64,000 nt of DNA, taken from NCBI RefSeq assembly GCF_012927305.1, contig NZ_JABBGH010000006.1, forward strand, positions 32,924 to 96,923, written 5' to 3'. The translations under genes and the position numbers were made by a program. The notes beneath the pieces were generated by a model, which ran no database searches, had not been told where the DNA came from, and saw nothing but the letters and a program-made list of their open reading frames with translations. The stretch is from Hymenobacter polaris (GTDB lineage: Bacteria > Bacteroidota > Bacteroidia > Cytophagales > Hymenobacteraceae). How positions within the stretch are numbered: position 1 is the stretch's first letter; every line of letters begins with the position of its first letter. Positions 38,827 to 47,183 of this stretch are shown piece after piece.

Positions 38827-39969
38827 CTACAGGTTAAGCGCCTGCTGTACTATTAGTTTAGCCTCTGCCGCCTCATTCTTGGCGTCGATTTTGGCTTGCT
38901 TGGCATCTTCCAGCGCCTGCTTGCCGGCACGCACGAAGGCCGCATTGCAGTAGCGCAGCTTATCATCGATATGCCGATTGGAGCGGTTCTTCAACTCCCA
39001 TGCCTTGAGCAGCTCCAGCGCACCTTCCTGCTTAAGAATGGGGGCGTACTTGACGATGTTGGCGTCCGTCACCTTCCAGTCGCGCAGCCGGGCAATGATG
39101 CTGCCGGTGGCTGCGTTTTCCAGCCAAGAAGCGGGAATGTCTTTTAGCGTCGGTCCTTTTTTCAACTCGAACCGAAACCGGATAATCTTCTTGCGGCCCC
39201 GAGTGGGCCGGGTGGTTTCGTAGATGGGGGTGAAGGTGAATTCGAAGTCGGTGCCGGCCAGCTCCTTCTCCGGCTCCTTCATGGTGTTGGCGATGAGCAG
39301 CATGGTGTTGGGGTACTTCATCAGCGGATTGCCGGTCTTGCCCTTCTTCACCTGTCCGCGCTTGTCGTACTCGTACCAGCAATCCATGTACTGCCGGTAT
39401 TCCTCCACCGGCACTTCCCAATAGCCCTTGTCCTGCCAGGCGGCCAGGATTTCGAAGAACCGCATGCTGTACCAGCTTTTCAGGTTCATGTAGCCGTGCA
39501 GCGGAAACTTGCTAAAGTGGGCCGCTTTCACCAGGTAGGGGGCCAACTGCGGATTGAGCAGGATGGTAATGATGCCGTCCTTGTAGCCCACGCGCTGCTC
39601 GCGGGTGGTATCGAGCAGATGCCGGAAGTACCATTCCTTCTTCTCGATGCTCTCGAACTCCCACTTCACGTCGGCCAGTTCGTAGAGCGCGCCCTTGATT
39701 TTGGAGTACGCCGTTTCCGGCTCGATGTCGGTACCCTCCAGGATGGAGGAAATGTGCAACTGGTAGAAATCCCGCAGCTGGTAATCGTTGTCCCGAATCT
39801 GGTCAATCACCCGGGCCATGATGCGCTTGCCATACACCGAAATCTTCTTCTGGTGGGCAAACGTGACGTTCCAGTGCTGCTTGACTTCCCCCCGGTATTC
39901 AGGCTCGTACTTGAGGTCCAGCTCCAGCATCGGAGCCGCCGGGACGCGGGAGATACGTTTATCAGCCAT
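38827..39969 (-). CDS. repB: Plasmid replication initiator (Rep_3 / RepB family)
   Basis: A 380-residue initiator with two winged-helix domains. Family features: VYGKRIMARVIDQIRDND, QLHISSILEGTDIEPETAYSKIKGAL, then WYFRHLLDTTREQRV, and KAAHFSKFPLHGYMNLKSWYSMRFFEILA (the iteron-contacting C-terminal winged helix). C-terminal about 40 residues are Ala/Lys-rich and helical. It should bind the iterons as a monomer and the operator at 40026-40061 as a dimer. ATG 39969 is used because it starts just before the conserved domain. This gene with the iterons marks the replicon. Confidence 0.95.
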   Translation of the reverse strand: MADKRISRVPAAPMLELDLKYEPEYRGEVKQHWNVTFAHQKKISVYGKRIMARVIDQIRDNDYQLRDFYQLHISSILEGTDIEPETAYSKIKGALYELADVKWEFESIEKKEWYFRHLLDTTREQRVGYKDGIITILLNPQLAPYLVKAAHFSKFPLHGYMNLKSWYSMRFFEILAAWQDKGYWEVPVEEYRQYMDCWYEYDKRGQVKKGKTGNPLMKYPNTMLLIANTMKEPEKELAGTDFEFTFTPIYETTRPTRGRKKIIRFRFELKKGPTLKDIPASWLENAATGSIIARLRDWKVTDANIVKYAPILKQEGALELLKAWELKNRSNRHIDDKLRYCNAAFVRAGKQALEDAKQAKIDAKNEAAEAKLIVQQALNL

Positions 39970-40025
39970 GGAGTTAAGCAGCAGGTAGCGGTGGGAAGCA
40001 TACGCAAGATATACCAAAACGACTA

Positions 40026-40061
40026 AAAAGGTAAGGTACTACTTTGCCCACCTTACCTTTT
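40026..40061. promoter_or_regulatory. Rep operator: perfect 12-bp inverted repeat
   Basis: AAAAGGTAAGGT, 12 bp, ACCTTACCTTTT, between 57 and 92 bp upstream of repB. The arm ACCTTACCTTTT resembles the right half of the iterons (ACCTTAGCTTTT, one difference in twelve), the classic relation in Rep_3 plasmids where Rep dimers repress at the operator and monomers bind iterons. Confidence 0.85.
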
Positions 40062-40118
40062 GCTTTGCCTCTGCTCCAATCACCCGCCGGTAAGCCGGGT
40101 CGGGAAGCTGCTAGTATT

Positions 40119-40402
40119 ACCTGTCCAAACCTTAGTTTATTCACCCAGGGCAGACAAACGCCACCTATCGCGAAGCCATTACCCCGACCTGAGCACCTGT
40201 CCAAACCTTAGTTTATTCAGTTTGGTAACCCGCAGCAACAGTCGAAGCCAGCGGAGCAATGTGGATAACCCATCTGTCCAAACCTTACTTTTTACCTGTC
40301 CAGAACTTACTATTTGATGGCGAAAACCTGTCTAGAACTTAGCTTTTGAAACTGCAGCACCTGTCCAAACCTTAGCTTTTACCTGTCCAAACCTTAGCTT
40401 TT
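40119..40402 (+). repeat. oriV: Seven iterons of the replication origin
   Basis: Seven direct repeats, consensus ACCTGTCCAAACCTTAG then a C/T, TTT. They start at 40119, 40195, 40272, 40294, 40326, 40359 and 40381. Steps are 76, 77, 22, 32, 33 and 22 bp, all close to multiples of 11, so they face the same side of the helix. Two copies (40294, 40326) vary inside (CAGAACTTA / CTAGAACTTA). They lie 150-430 bp upstream of repB and match the operator arm. Confidence 0.95.
40260..40268 (-). promoter_or_regulatory. DnaA box
   Basis: TGTGGATAA, the exact reverse complement of the TTATCCACA consensus, sits between iterons 2 and 3. Host DnaA is expected to bind here in origin opening. Confidence 0.85.
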
Positions 40403-40650
40403 GGCCGTTTACTCCTTATAGTAAACTAGTATGTTCTTTTTAACTAATCAGTAAAAAACTACTATTTAGTCTGTCGACCAAGAGAAGGCATTTAGGACCG
40501 AAGGGATGTACCTCACCGGCACATGGGCCGAAAGGAAAACAAACAACAAAGTTCAAAAAGGTAAAAAACAGGGATTGCACTTTTCTACTTTTTTATACTA
40601 TTATTACAAGTTGAAGACTCCTCCTTGTACTGCTAAAGTACTGGAATAAG
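40403..40650. other. AT-rich probable duplex-unwinding region of the origin
   Basis: Directly after the last iteron the sequence becomes strongly AT-rich (for example GTATGTTCTTTTTAACTAAT and TTTTTTATACTATTATTAC), with no coding signal. This is the expected position for the melting region of an iteron plasmid. Confidence 0.6.
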
Positions 40651-41183
40651 TATCAGTAACTCAGAGAATCAGCAGCAGCGACAGTTTCTGGAACACCAAC
40701 CCCAGCCGGGCAGCCCCTCAATAGCCATCCGGCTAGCAAACTCCTGCCTAAAAACGAAAAAACTAAGCCCTGGGTATGATTATGGCGATAGTGACCCAGA
40801 AAAACGCTGAGAAGCTGACTTAAAAATGAACAAGAGGGAAAAATCAATGCGTGGGCCAACAGCTCAAGCTAAACTATCATAATCTGACACTTTATTTTTT
40901 ATAAAATTGAATCATTAATTGGTTATAGAAGTACCAATTAAACGCAATTAAAGTACAAAACAACAGACACTTAGCTATAAGGCTTGGCCCTGTGCTGTTG
41001 TGCTGAAACCACCAGTTTTATACTGCGGATAATCGGCAGATTTAGATGCCCACAGAAGCCACAATATGAGTTTTGAACCCGAGCAAGATGCCTTAGTCGA
41101 CCAAGCCGGGTTGCTGAAAGGGGTTGCGGACGGATAATGGTACGTGAGCAAAGAGAAACCCTATCGATTTAATCAATAATGGA
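40651..41183. other. Noncoding stretch between origin and the 41.2-kb leader
   Basis: No gene recognised. It contains a partial copy of the shared leader at 40888-40920 (CACTTTATTTTTTATAAAATTG); the TTTTGCG half is missing there. A decayed duplication of the leader is the simplest reading. Confidence 0.5.
40888..40920 (+). repeat. Shared leader, partial copy 3
   Basis: CACTTTA, then TAAAATTGAATCATTAAT, matching the first half of the leader copies before ardC and the genes at 30593 and 41270, without the conserved TTTTGCG half and with no gene right after it. Confidence 0.65.
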
Positions 41184-41256
41184 CACTTTAATTTAAATAA
41201 AATTGAAACATTATTACCGGTTTTTGCGTTTAACTATTATCCTCAACGCAATAAGA
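41184..41256 (+). repeat. Shared ~75-bp leader, copy 4 (before the 41.2-43.6 kb genes)
   Basis: CACTTTAATTTAAAT, AATTGAAACATTATTAC, TTTTTGCGTTTAA, ending 13 bp before the ATG at 41270; same spacing to the start as copies 1 and 2. Confidence 0.75.
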
Positions 41257-41269
41257 TAGTCTTTTGATT

Positions 41270-41614
41270 ATGAGCGCCAAACCCGAAATTGTCGAAGAAG
41301 CTTACATCATTTTATCGCAGTTAGGAGGTCGTCGCTTTCTGGTGATGACCGGGGCCGACAAGCTCATGGCCGCCGGCCGGATGGCCAGCAACCCCAATCC
41401 CTGGCTGCGGATGGACCTGCGCCGCAACCAAGCCCAGGTGAACCGTCTGAAAATTACCCTCATGCCCACCGACACCTACAAGGTGGAATTCTACCACCAG
41501 AAGCTGGTTGACTGGGAACCGGTCATTACCAACCAGCAGACGTTTGAAATGGTGTACGGGGAGGATTTACCGGCTCTTTTCACTTCGGTCACAGGCTACG
41601 ATACCCACCTTTAG
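41270..41614 (+). CDS. Hypothetical protein of a mobile-element family
   Basis: A 114-residue protein: IILSQLGGRRFLVMTGADKL, then LRMDLRRNQAQVNRLKITLM and a C-terminal EDLPALFTSVTG. I recall small Bacteroidota phage and plasmid proteins of this general pattern (QLGGxRFxxMTGA...), with unknown function. It heads a run of co-directional small genes behind the shared leader. The TTG two codons upstream is not preferred. Confidence 0.65.
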   Translation: MSAKPEIVEEAYIILSQLGGRRFLVMTGADKLMAAGRMASNPNPWLRMDLRRNQAQVNRLKITLMPTDTYKVEFYHQKLVDWEPVITNQQTFEMVYGEDLPALFTSVTGYDTHL

Positions 41615-41624
41615 CCCCTGCCTG

Positions 41625-41915
41625 ATGCGTGCCAGAGAAGCCCCCACCATCATCCAGCCGGGCTGGAACCAGTATCGCAGCCGGGTTATCGCCGCCATTA
41701 CCGACGTGGAAATGCTGATGCAGCAGCTGGGTAAAGGCCTCGACTGCGACGGCCTGACTGCCGAAGTGGCCCTGCGGCTCGGGCTCCGCATCGATACCCA
41801 GCCCGATTTCGACGTGCTCAACGCCCTGGTACGGGCCGTGCGCCCCATCGGCCGGGAGGCCCTGCGGGCTACCCGGGAAGACCAGGGCGGTCAGTTTTCC
41901 CTCCTTCTGCTTTAG
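41625..41915 (+). CDS. Small hypothetical protein (96 aa)
   Basis: Starts 10 bp after the previous stop. Predicted helical with RSRVIAAITDVEMLMQQLGKGL and a C-terminal half rich in Arg/Leu. No family recognised. Likely in the same transcript as the gene at 41270. Confidence 0.55.
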   Translation: MRAREAPTIIQPGWNQYRSRVIAAITDVEMLMQQLGKGLDCDGLTAEVALRLGLRIDTQPDFDVLNALVRAVRPIGREALRATREDQGGQFSLLLL

Positions 41916-41925
41916 CCCTGATGCC

Positions 41926-42261
41926 ATGCCCCAGTTCCAGGATTTAGTTGTTGGCGAGGCCGTGTATTATGCCCGGGAGCGGGCCGTGGGCCTGATTTAC
42001 ACCACTTATGAGCGGGGTCGACACGAGCGCCCCGGCGTGCAGCTGCTGCTTAGCGACGGCCGCGACCTGAGCGGCTTCAGCGCCGAAGAGGCCGACCAGT
42101 TCCTGCAGCCACTGGGCGATACCGGCCTGCGCTACGAGTTTGCCAACGTGGGCCAACTGGCTCGCGACTACCAGCGCGGCGTGTTTAGCCAGGCCTTCCA
42201 TAATGCCCAGGTGCTGCTGCTGGTGCGGCAGCTGGCCAGCCCTGAGCCACCCGCGAAGTAG
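41926..42261 (+). CDS. Small hypothetical protein (111 aa)
   Basis: Beta-rich N-terminus (FQDLVVGEAVYYARERAVG, LIYTTYERG, VQLLLSDGRDLSGF), then helices (EEADQFLQPLG; QRGVFSQAFHNAQVLLLV). Reads like a small SH3/Tudor-type beta barrel followed by a helix pair, without motif support. Ten bp after the previous gene, same direction. Confidence 0.55.
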   Translation: MPQFQDLVVGEAVYYARERAVGLIYTTYERGRHERPGVQLLLSDGRDLSGFSAEEADQFLQPLGDTGLRYEFANVGQLARDYQRGVFSQAFHNAQVLLLVRQLASPEPPAK

Positions 42262-42289
42262 CTGTTTTCTCCCTTTTGTTCTGTTTGCC

Positions 42290-42625
42290 ATGCCCCCAAC
42301 CACTCAGCACCCCCTGAATAGCCCCGTTTTTGCTCCGCAGCTGGCTTATCTGGCCGTCGAGCAGGAACCCATCGATTCCACCGAAGCGCAGCGCCTAGAG
42401 CAGCTGCGGCAGCTTATCGGGGCCGCGCCCGATACGACCGACCTACGCGCATTTGCCGAGCCGGCCCGCCAGCTGCTGGGGCCTGGCTACCGTGTGCACT
42501 GCGGCAGCTCGCACGTCTGGATAAAACGCGAAGAACAGCCCGAGCGCCTGGCCATCGTGGCTGACCGCTACACCACCGCCTACCGCGAGTGGAACAGCCC
42601 ACTTCTGGCTCCTGGAGCAGAATAG
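42290..42625 (+). CDS. Small hypothetical protein (111 aa)
   Basis: Helical middle (TEAQRLEQLRQLIG, LRAFAEPARQLLG) and a beta-hairpin-like end (YRVHCGSSHVWIKRE). No family recognised. The chosen ATG follows a 28-bp gap after the previous stop and uses typical high-GC codons; upstream in-frame codons overlap the previous gene and are rejected. Confidence 0.55.
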   Translation: MPPTTQHPLNSPVFAPQLAYLAVEQEPIDSTEAQRLEQLRQLIGAAPDTTDLRAFAEPARQLLGPGYRVHCGSSHVWIKREEQPERLAIVADRYTTAYREWNSPLLAPGAE

Positions 42626-42701
42626 CCGCTTATAAAAAGTGGTTTTTCAGTTCCGGCTTTGCCTTAACTTGCCTCCCTAACGCCTGACTACTCGCCCCCG
42701 C

Positions 42702-43196
42702 ATGTACAACTTTCAGTGCCTCACGAAAAAGGACTGGGCCACCGACTACGGTTTCCGCAAAGCCCTTGAAGCCGACCCCGGCACGATGAAGTTTGCCGGG
42801 CAGACCGTGGGAGCCGGTCGCCGGGACATCGTGGAGTACTGGCAGCGGGAGAAAGACCACTACCGGCTCTGGGAGCTGCTGCTTTACATGGGCAGCCACA
42901 CCGTGCCGCAGACGGTGGCCTACTTCGACCTGCCGGCCGACACGGCGGACTTTCTGCGCTGGGTCTACAATGAGGTATCCCACGAGCAGCGCGAGCAGGT
43001 GGCGGAAATGGTGCAGGGCTTCGCCAGCGGCTTTGACCAGATGAATTTCTTCCCCTACGCCGAGCTGTACCCCATCTGGCAGCGGGCCGACGAACGCCAG
43101 GCCCGCGACGGCAACGTGCTCGTGTACCTTGACCGCATCACCGAGCCGGATGGGGCGGAGATTGTCCGGTACCAGGCGCCCAGCTTTTTTGAATAG
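42702..43196 (+). CDS. Hypothetical protein (164 aa)
   Basis: Soluble, aromatic-rich and helical (YWQREKDHYRLWELLLYMG; ADFLRWVYNEVSHEQREQ; FASGFDQMNFFPYAEL). No catalytic motif noticed. Last of the leader-driven set before the HTH protein; unknown function. Confidence 0.6.
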   Translation: MYNFQCLTKKDWATDYGFRKALEADPGTMKFAGQTVGAGRRDIVEYWQREKDHYRLWELLLYMGSHTVPQTVAYFDLPADTADFLRWVYNEVSHEQREQVAEMVQGFASGFDQMNFFPYAELYPIWQRADERQARDGNVLVYLDRITEPDGAEIVRYQAPSFFE

Positions 43197-43280
43197 CCCG
43201 AACTACGGGGCAGCCGAGGCCGTAATGTTGCAAAAATTGACTAATCTTTGCTCGTGTTAGACCTCTTTGCGGCCCCGGCT

Positions 43281-43568
43281 ATGCTCAAACCAAGTTCCTA
43301 CAATTCGCTGGCCGAACTCATTCACGCCCTGGGCATGCGCAGCGACACGGCCCGGCACATCGGCATCTCGCACAACACCCTCAACGTGCGCATGGCCAAG
43401 CCGGGCAGCTTCACGCTGGATGAGCTGGTGAAGGTGGCCGAACTGGCCAAGTCCGACCTGCTGACGATGACCAAGCTGGCCCAAAAGCAAATGGATAACC
43501 CCGTGGAGCCGCCCGCCCCGGCGCTGGGCCGCCCGCGATTCAAGAAGAACCAGCCAGACGCTAGTTGA
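43281..43568 (+). CDS. Putative HTH DNA-binding protein
   Basis: A 95-residue protein with an XRE-like helix-turn-helix (LAELIHALGMRSDTARHIG then SHNTLNVRMAKPGSFTLDEL), followed by a second helical part and a basic tail (LGRPRFKKNQ). It could be a regulator of the plasmid genes around it. A TTG 33 bp upstream is possible as a start but the ATG is better placed. Confidence 0.65.
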   Translation: MLKPSSYNSLAELIHALGMRSDTARHIGISHNTLNVRMAKPGSFTLDELVKVAELAKSDLLTMTKLAQKQMDNPVEPPAPALGRPRFKKNQPDAS

Positions 43569-43593
43569 TTGTGTTAAGCTGCGTTTGCTCGGA

Positions 43594-44196
43594 CTAATGC
43601 CGGGCGCTCACCAATAAAAAGAGCGTCCTTACATTGAAGTAATCCTTATCGCAAACGACAGGTAACTGCCTGGTTATTTGACGAGGTGACCCGTCCGGCA
43701 TTATTTCATCCGTTGAGACGAAAGTATTAGTCCCTTCGTGCTTAAAAGTGATATAAACGCTGGAATCCTCAATTACCTGAGCAGACTTGTATTGGTATTT
43801 CCTTTCAAGTCCTAAAAGAGCCTTGAGCGCTGTTGAGTAGCTGCATGCAGCAGGGAAGCCAGATGATGCGGGTGAATTGGCCAGATGCGCATATAGGCCA
43901 TGTCGATGCAGCATGAGCGGGCTGAGCGTTTCTAGTTTCAGGATTCTGCCATGACCGTTAAGCTCCTTCGCCAACCGATAAGTATCTGTTCCATAATCAG
44001 AACAATCAGTATCGTCTGACAAGAAAAGATAGGTTACATCAACCTCCTCAATTGACAATCCATGCTTATCATAAGCGAGCGCTGAAAGCACTTCAAACAG
44101 GCTTTCTCGGGCCAGCCTTATTTTTTCAAGTTCTGCACTTTGCAAAAGTTCAGCCTTTTCCTCTGAACGTCGGTGTTTCGCTTCTATCCAACTCAT
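43594..44196 (-). CDS. Hypothetical protein (200 aa), low GC
   Basis: N-terminal helix with many charged residues (WIEAKHRRSEEKAELLQSAE), then an alpha/beta body (VDVTYLFLSDDTDC). It is AT-rich and on the opposite strand to its neighbours, suggesting a separate origin. No motif recognised. Confidence 0.55.
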   Translation of the reverse strand: MSWIEAKHRRSEEKAELLQSAELEKIRLARESLFEVLSALAYDKHGLSIEEVDVTYLFLSDDTDCSDYGTDTYRLAKELNGHGRILKLETLSPLMLHRHGLYAHLANSPASSGFPAACSYSTALKALLGLERKYQYKSAQVIEDSSVYITFKHEGTNTFVSTDEIMPDGSPRQITRQLPVVCDKDYFNVRTLFLLVSARH

Positions 44197-44461
44197 TGTA
44201 TAAGTTTACTTGATTGGCTGTAGAGTTGAACACCTTGCTATGTTCCTGCTTTGCGGCAAGTTACACAGAGGCCGCAAGTCGACACTATTGGTGCGGTCGG
44301 GGAATACTAGTTTTTAGTCAGTAAACGCATAGCTCCGGCACCAACTTGGCTACCATTCGTAGCCAGTTTCTGCACTTCACCGCCGACTTTTTACCACTCG
44401 TCCTTTTTTCTCCGAAGGGCTAATTGGGCATGGTAGTTTCGCTGCGTACTAGCTGCGCAGC

Positions 44462-46786
44462 ATGAAGCTTATCATCGTCGAAAGCCCCAACAAGATTAAG
44501 AAAATCAAAGGCTACGCGGGGCCCGATTACGAGGTGGCGGCCTCGGTGGGCCACATTCGGGATTTGCCCGTGGGCGGGGGCGACATTGGGATTGACCGCG
44601 AGCACGGCCACGCCTTGAAATATGTCGTCAGCGACGACAAGAAGGCCGTGGTGGCCAACCTGCGCCGTCTGGCCAAAGCCGCTGGCCCCCAAGGCGTGTA
44701 CCTAGCCACCGACCCCGACCGGGAGGGCGAGGCCATTGCGTTTCACCTCTGCGAGGTACTGGGCCTGGACCCGCGCACGACCAAGCGCATCGCCTTCCAG
44801 GAAATCACTGAGAAGGCCATCAAGGCCGCCTTGGCCGCACCCACCACGGTGGACCTGCACCTGGTGCACGCCCAGGAAGGCCGCCGGGCCGTGGACCGGC
44901 TGGTTGGCTTCACCATCAGTCCGGTGCTCAACCGTAAGCTGGCGGCTGGCCTCTCGGCAGGTCGGGTGCAGTCGGTGGCCGTACGCCTGGTGGTGGAACG
45001 GGAGCGCCAGATTCAGCAGTTCACCGACACGTTCACCGTGCCGGTGGTGGCCACGTTGCAGACCAGTCACGGCGAGCAATTGCGCGCCCGCCGTACGGCC
45101 CCTTCCTTCGCGATGCTTGACCAGGCGCAGGCCTACTTGTCGCAGGTCGGCCGCGGCGCGGGCTTTGGGGTGCTGAACGTGGAGAAAAAGCCCGTGGAAC
45201 GGCAGCCCGCGCCGGCCTTCTCCACCTCGACGCTGCAGCAAGAAGGCGTAAAAAAGCTCCGGTTCACCGTGCAGAAAGTATCGGACCTGGCCCAGAAACT
45301 GTTTGAAGGGGGCCACATCACCTATATCCGCACCGACAGCGTGAACCTGGGCGAGGAGGCCACCCAGCAGGCCCAGGTGCAGATTACCGCGCAGTTCGGG
45401 GCGGGCCAGTTTCAGGCCCGCCAGACTAAAAACAAGGACGGCGCGCAGGAGGCCCACGAAGCCATCCGACCCACCCACTGGGAGCAGGCCCAGGCCGGCG
45501 ACACGCCCGACGAGCAGGCGCTCTACCGACTGATTTACACCCGCGCCCTGGCCTCACAGATGCTGGCCGCCCAGTATGACCAGACCACGATAACCCTCGC
45601 GCCGGCGGCTGATGCCACTGATACCTATACCAGTTCCACCCGCGTGCTCACCCGCGCCGGCTACCTGGCCGTGTACCAGGACGCCGAGGAGGAAGGGGAG
45701 GAGCCTGATGACGAAGCGGAAACGACGCTCAAACACCCGGTGCAGGAAGGCGAGGCCCTGACGCTGGTAAAGCTGGAGGCCCGCCAAAGCTTTGCCCGGC
45801 CCGCCCGGCGCTACAACGAGGCCACCCTGGTTGCGGACCTGGAAAAGCAGGGCATTGGCCGGCCGAGCACCTACGCGTCCATCCTGCGTACGATTTTCGC
45901 CCGGAAGTACATTAGCACCGGCAGCGTGGCGAGCAAGAAGCTCACCGCGCAGGTCCTGACCTGGCAGGATGGCCAGCTGAGCACCAGTCAGCGCAGCGAA
46001 ACCCTGGGCGCGGATAAGGACAAGATGCTGCCCACGGCCACCGGCACCGAGGTCACGGCGTTTCTGGAGCGCAACTTCCCCAAGGTGATGGACTACAAGT
46101 TCACCGCCGGCTGCGAAGCCGTGTTCGACAAGATTGCTCAAGGCAAGCAGACCTACCAGCAGTTTGTGCCGATGTTCGACCAGAACCTGCTGGGCTGGGT
46201 GGCCGCCGCCGACCAGCTCACCCCGGACCGGGCCGAGCTGCAGAAGCGCCTCGTGGGCCACTTCGAGGGCAGGGAAATGCAGTTGGGAACCGGCAAAAAC
46301 GGCCCCTACATCCTGCACGCCGAGAAATACTACAACCTTCCCGAGAGCATCAGTCCCGCGCAGCTGAGCGAGGCGCAGGCCCAGGACCTCATCAGCCAGC
46401 GCCGGGCGTCGGCCCCCCTCGAGGTGGGTCTGCACGAGGGCAAGCCGGTGGTCGTGGGTCAGGGGCCGAAAGGCGTTTACCTGAAGTGGCGTGAGCAGTA
46501 TTTCAACGTGCCGGCCGGCATATCGGCCGCGGCCGTCACCCCGGCGCTGGCTGTCAACTACCTCATCAAAGCCCAGGCAGAAGCTGCCAAAAACATACTG
46601 GCTACCGTGGGCAAATACACCATCGGCCGCAACGAATGGGGCCTCTACGTCACCGACGGAGAGGTAAAAGCTAAGTTTAAGCCGGGCACCACGGAGGAGC
46701 AGGCCCGGGCCACCACGGCTGAGCAGGCCGCTGAAATGATTAAAAGCTACAAAGCATGGAAGAAGAAAAACGCGGGCCTGAAGTAG
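44462..46786 (+). CDS. topA: Plasmid-type DNA topoisomerase I (type IA)
   Basis: A 774-residue type IA topoisomerase that relaxes negative supercoils via a transient 5'-phosphotyrosine link. Toprim: IIVESPNKIKKIKGY, TDPDREGEAIAFHL. Catalytic Tyr288 in GGHITYIRTDSVNLG. Other blocks: LSAGRVQSVAVRLVVERE, GIGRPSTYASILRTI. The C-terminus has at least two topo-repeat modules (GTGKNGPYILH..., GQGPKGVYLKW...) but no zinc fingers (only one Cys in the last third). Plasmid-borne copies occur on many Bacteroidota mobile elements. The gene at 46756 overlaps its 3' end by 31 bp. Confidence 0.95.
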   Translation: MKLIIVESPNKIKKIKGYAGPDYEVAASVGHIRDLPVGGGDIGIDREHGHALKYVVSDDKKAVVANLRRLAKAAGPQGVYLATDPDREGEAIAFHLCEVLGLDPRTTKRIAFQEITEKAIKAALAAPTTVDLHLVHAQEGRRAVDRLVGFTISPVLNRKLAAGLSAGRVQSVAVRLVVERERQIQQFTDTFTVPVVATLQTSHGEQLRARRTAPSFAMLDQAQAYLSQVGRGAGFGVLNVEKKPVERQPAPAFSTSTLQQEGVKKLRFTVQKVSDLAQKLFEGGHITYIRTDSVNLGEEATQQAQVQITAQFGAGQFQARQTKNKDGAQEAHEAIRPTHWEQAQAGDTPDEQALYRLIYTRALASQMLAAQYDQTTITLAPAADATDTYTSSTRVLTRAGYLAVYQDAEEEGEEPDDEAETTLKHPVQEGEALTLVKLEARQSFARPARRYNEATLVADLEKQGIGRPSTYASILRTIFARKYISTGSVASKKLTAQVLTWQDGQLSTSQRSETLGADKDKMLPTATGTEVTAFLERNFPKVMDYKFTAGCEAVFDKIAQGKQTYQQFVPMFDQNLLGWVAAADQLTPDRAELQKRLVGHFEGREMQLGTGKNGPYILHAEKYYNLPESISPAQLSEAQAQDLISQRRASAPLEVGLHEGKPVVVGQGPKGVYLKWREQYFNVPAGISAAAVTPALAVNYLIKAQAEAAKNILATVGKYTIGRNEWGLYVTDGEVKAKFKPGTTEEQARATTAEQAAEMIKSYKAWKKKNAGLK

Positions 46787-47118
46787 CGCCCTTGAGCTTT
46801 CCCGACCTGAGCCTGGCCTTACCCTACCAGGACGCGCTGCTCTACGCCCAGAACCGGTTGAAGATGATTGCCCGGGGCGGGCTGCTGCCGTTTTGCGAGG
46901 CCCACAAGTTTCCCTACACCACAATCATCAACCTGAAAAACGGTAACCTCAAGAAGGAGGAGCCTCGGCTGCTACACCGGCTGTTGCGCAGTCTCGACGT
47001 GCCAAACGAGTTGCTGCAGTTTCCACCGGATAGTCCTAGCCAGCGTTTTTTGCTGCCGGATGGCGAGGCGCTGGCCACTTTTCAGCTACAGATGGCCTTT
47101 TTTAAGTCTCCTGGATAA
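46756..47118 (+). CDS. Small HTH-like protein overlapping topA
   Basis: A 120-residue protein whose first 11 codons lie within topA in another frame. It has a helix-turn-helix-like pair (FCEAHKFPYTTIINLKNG then EEPRLLHRLLRSL) and ends with a short beta/helical tail. Overlap and same direction suggest coupling to topA. No family recognised. Confidence 0.65.
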   Translation: MEEEKRGPEVAPLSFPDLSLALPYQDALLYAQNRLKMIARGGLLPFCEAHKFPYTTIINLKNGNLKKEEPRLLHRLLRSLDVPNELLQFPPDSPSQRFLLPDGEALATFQLQMAFFKSPG

Positions 47119-47183
47119 TGCGTGAATAGAGGTAATGCCCAAAAAGGTACCAACAAGGTTACCGTTAAAACGGAACGTAAGAT

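Noticed and set aside
40119..40402. Direct repeats considered as a CRISPR array
   Set aside because: Spacing is 22-77 bp with no spacer-like unique inserts of constant length, no cas genes; they match iterons next to a Rep_3 gene.
40653..40859. A 68-codon open frame on the minus strand downstream of the origin
   Set aside because: Low-complexity product with no motif or start context; lies in a noncoding AT-rich area.
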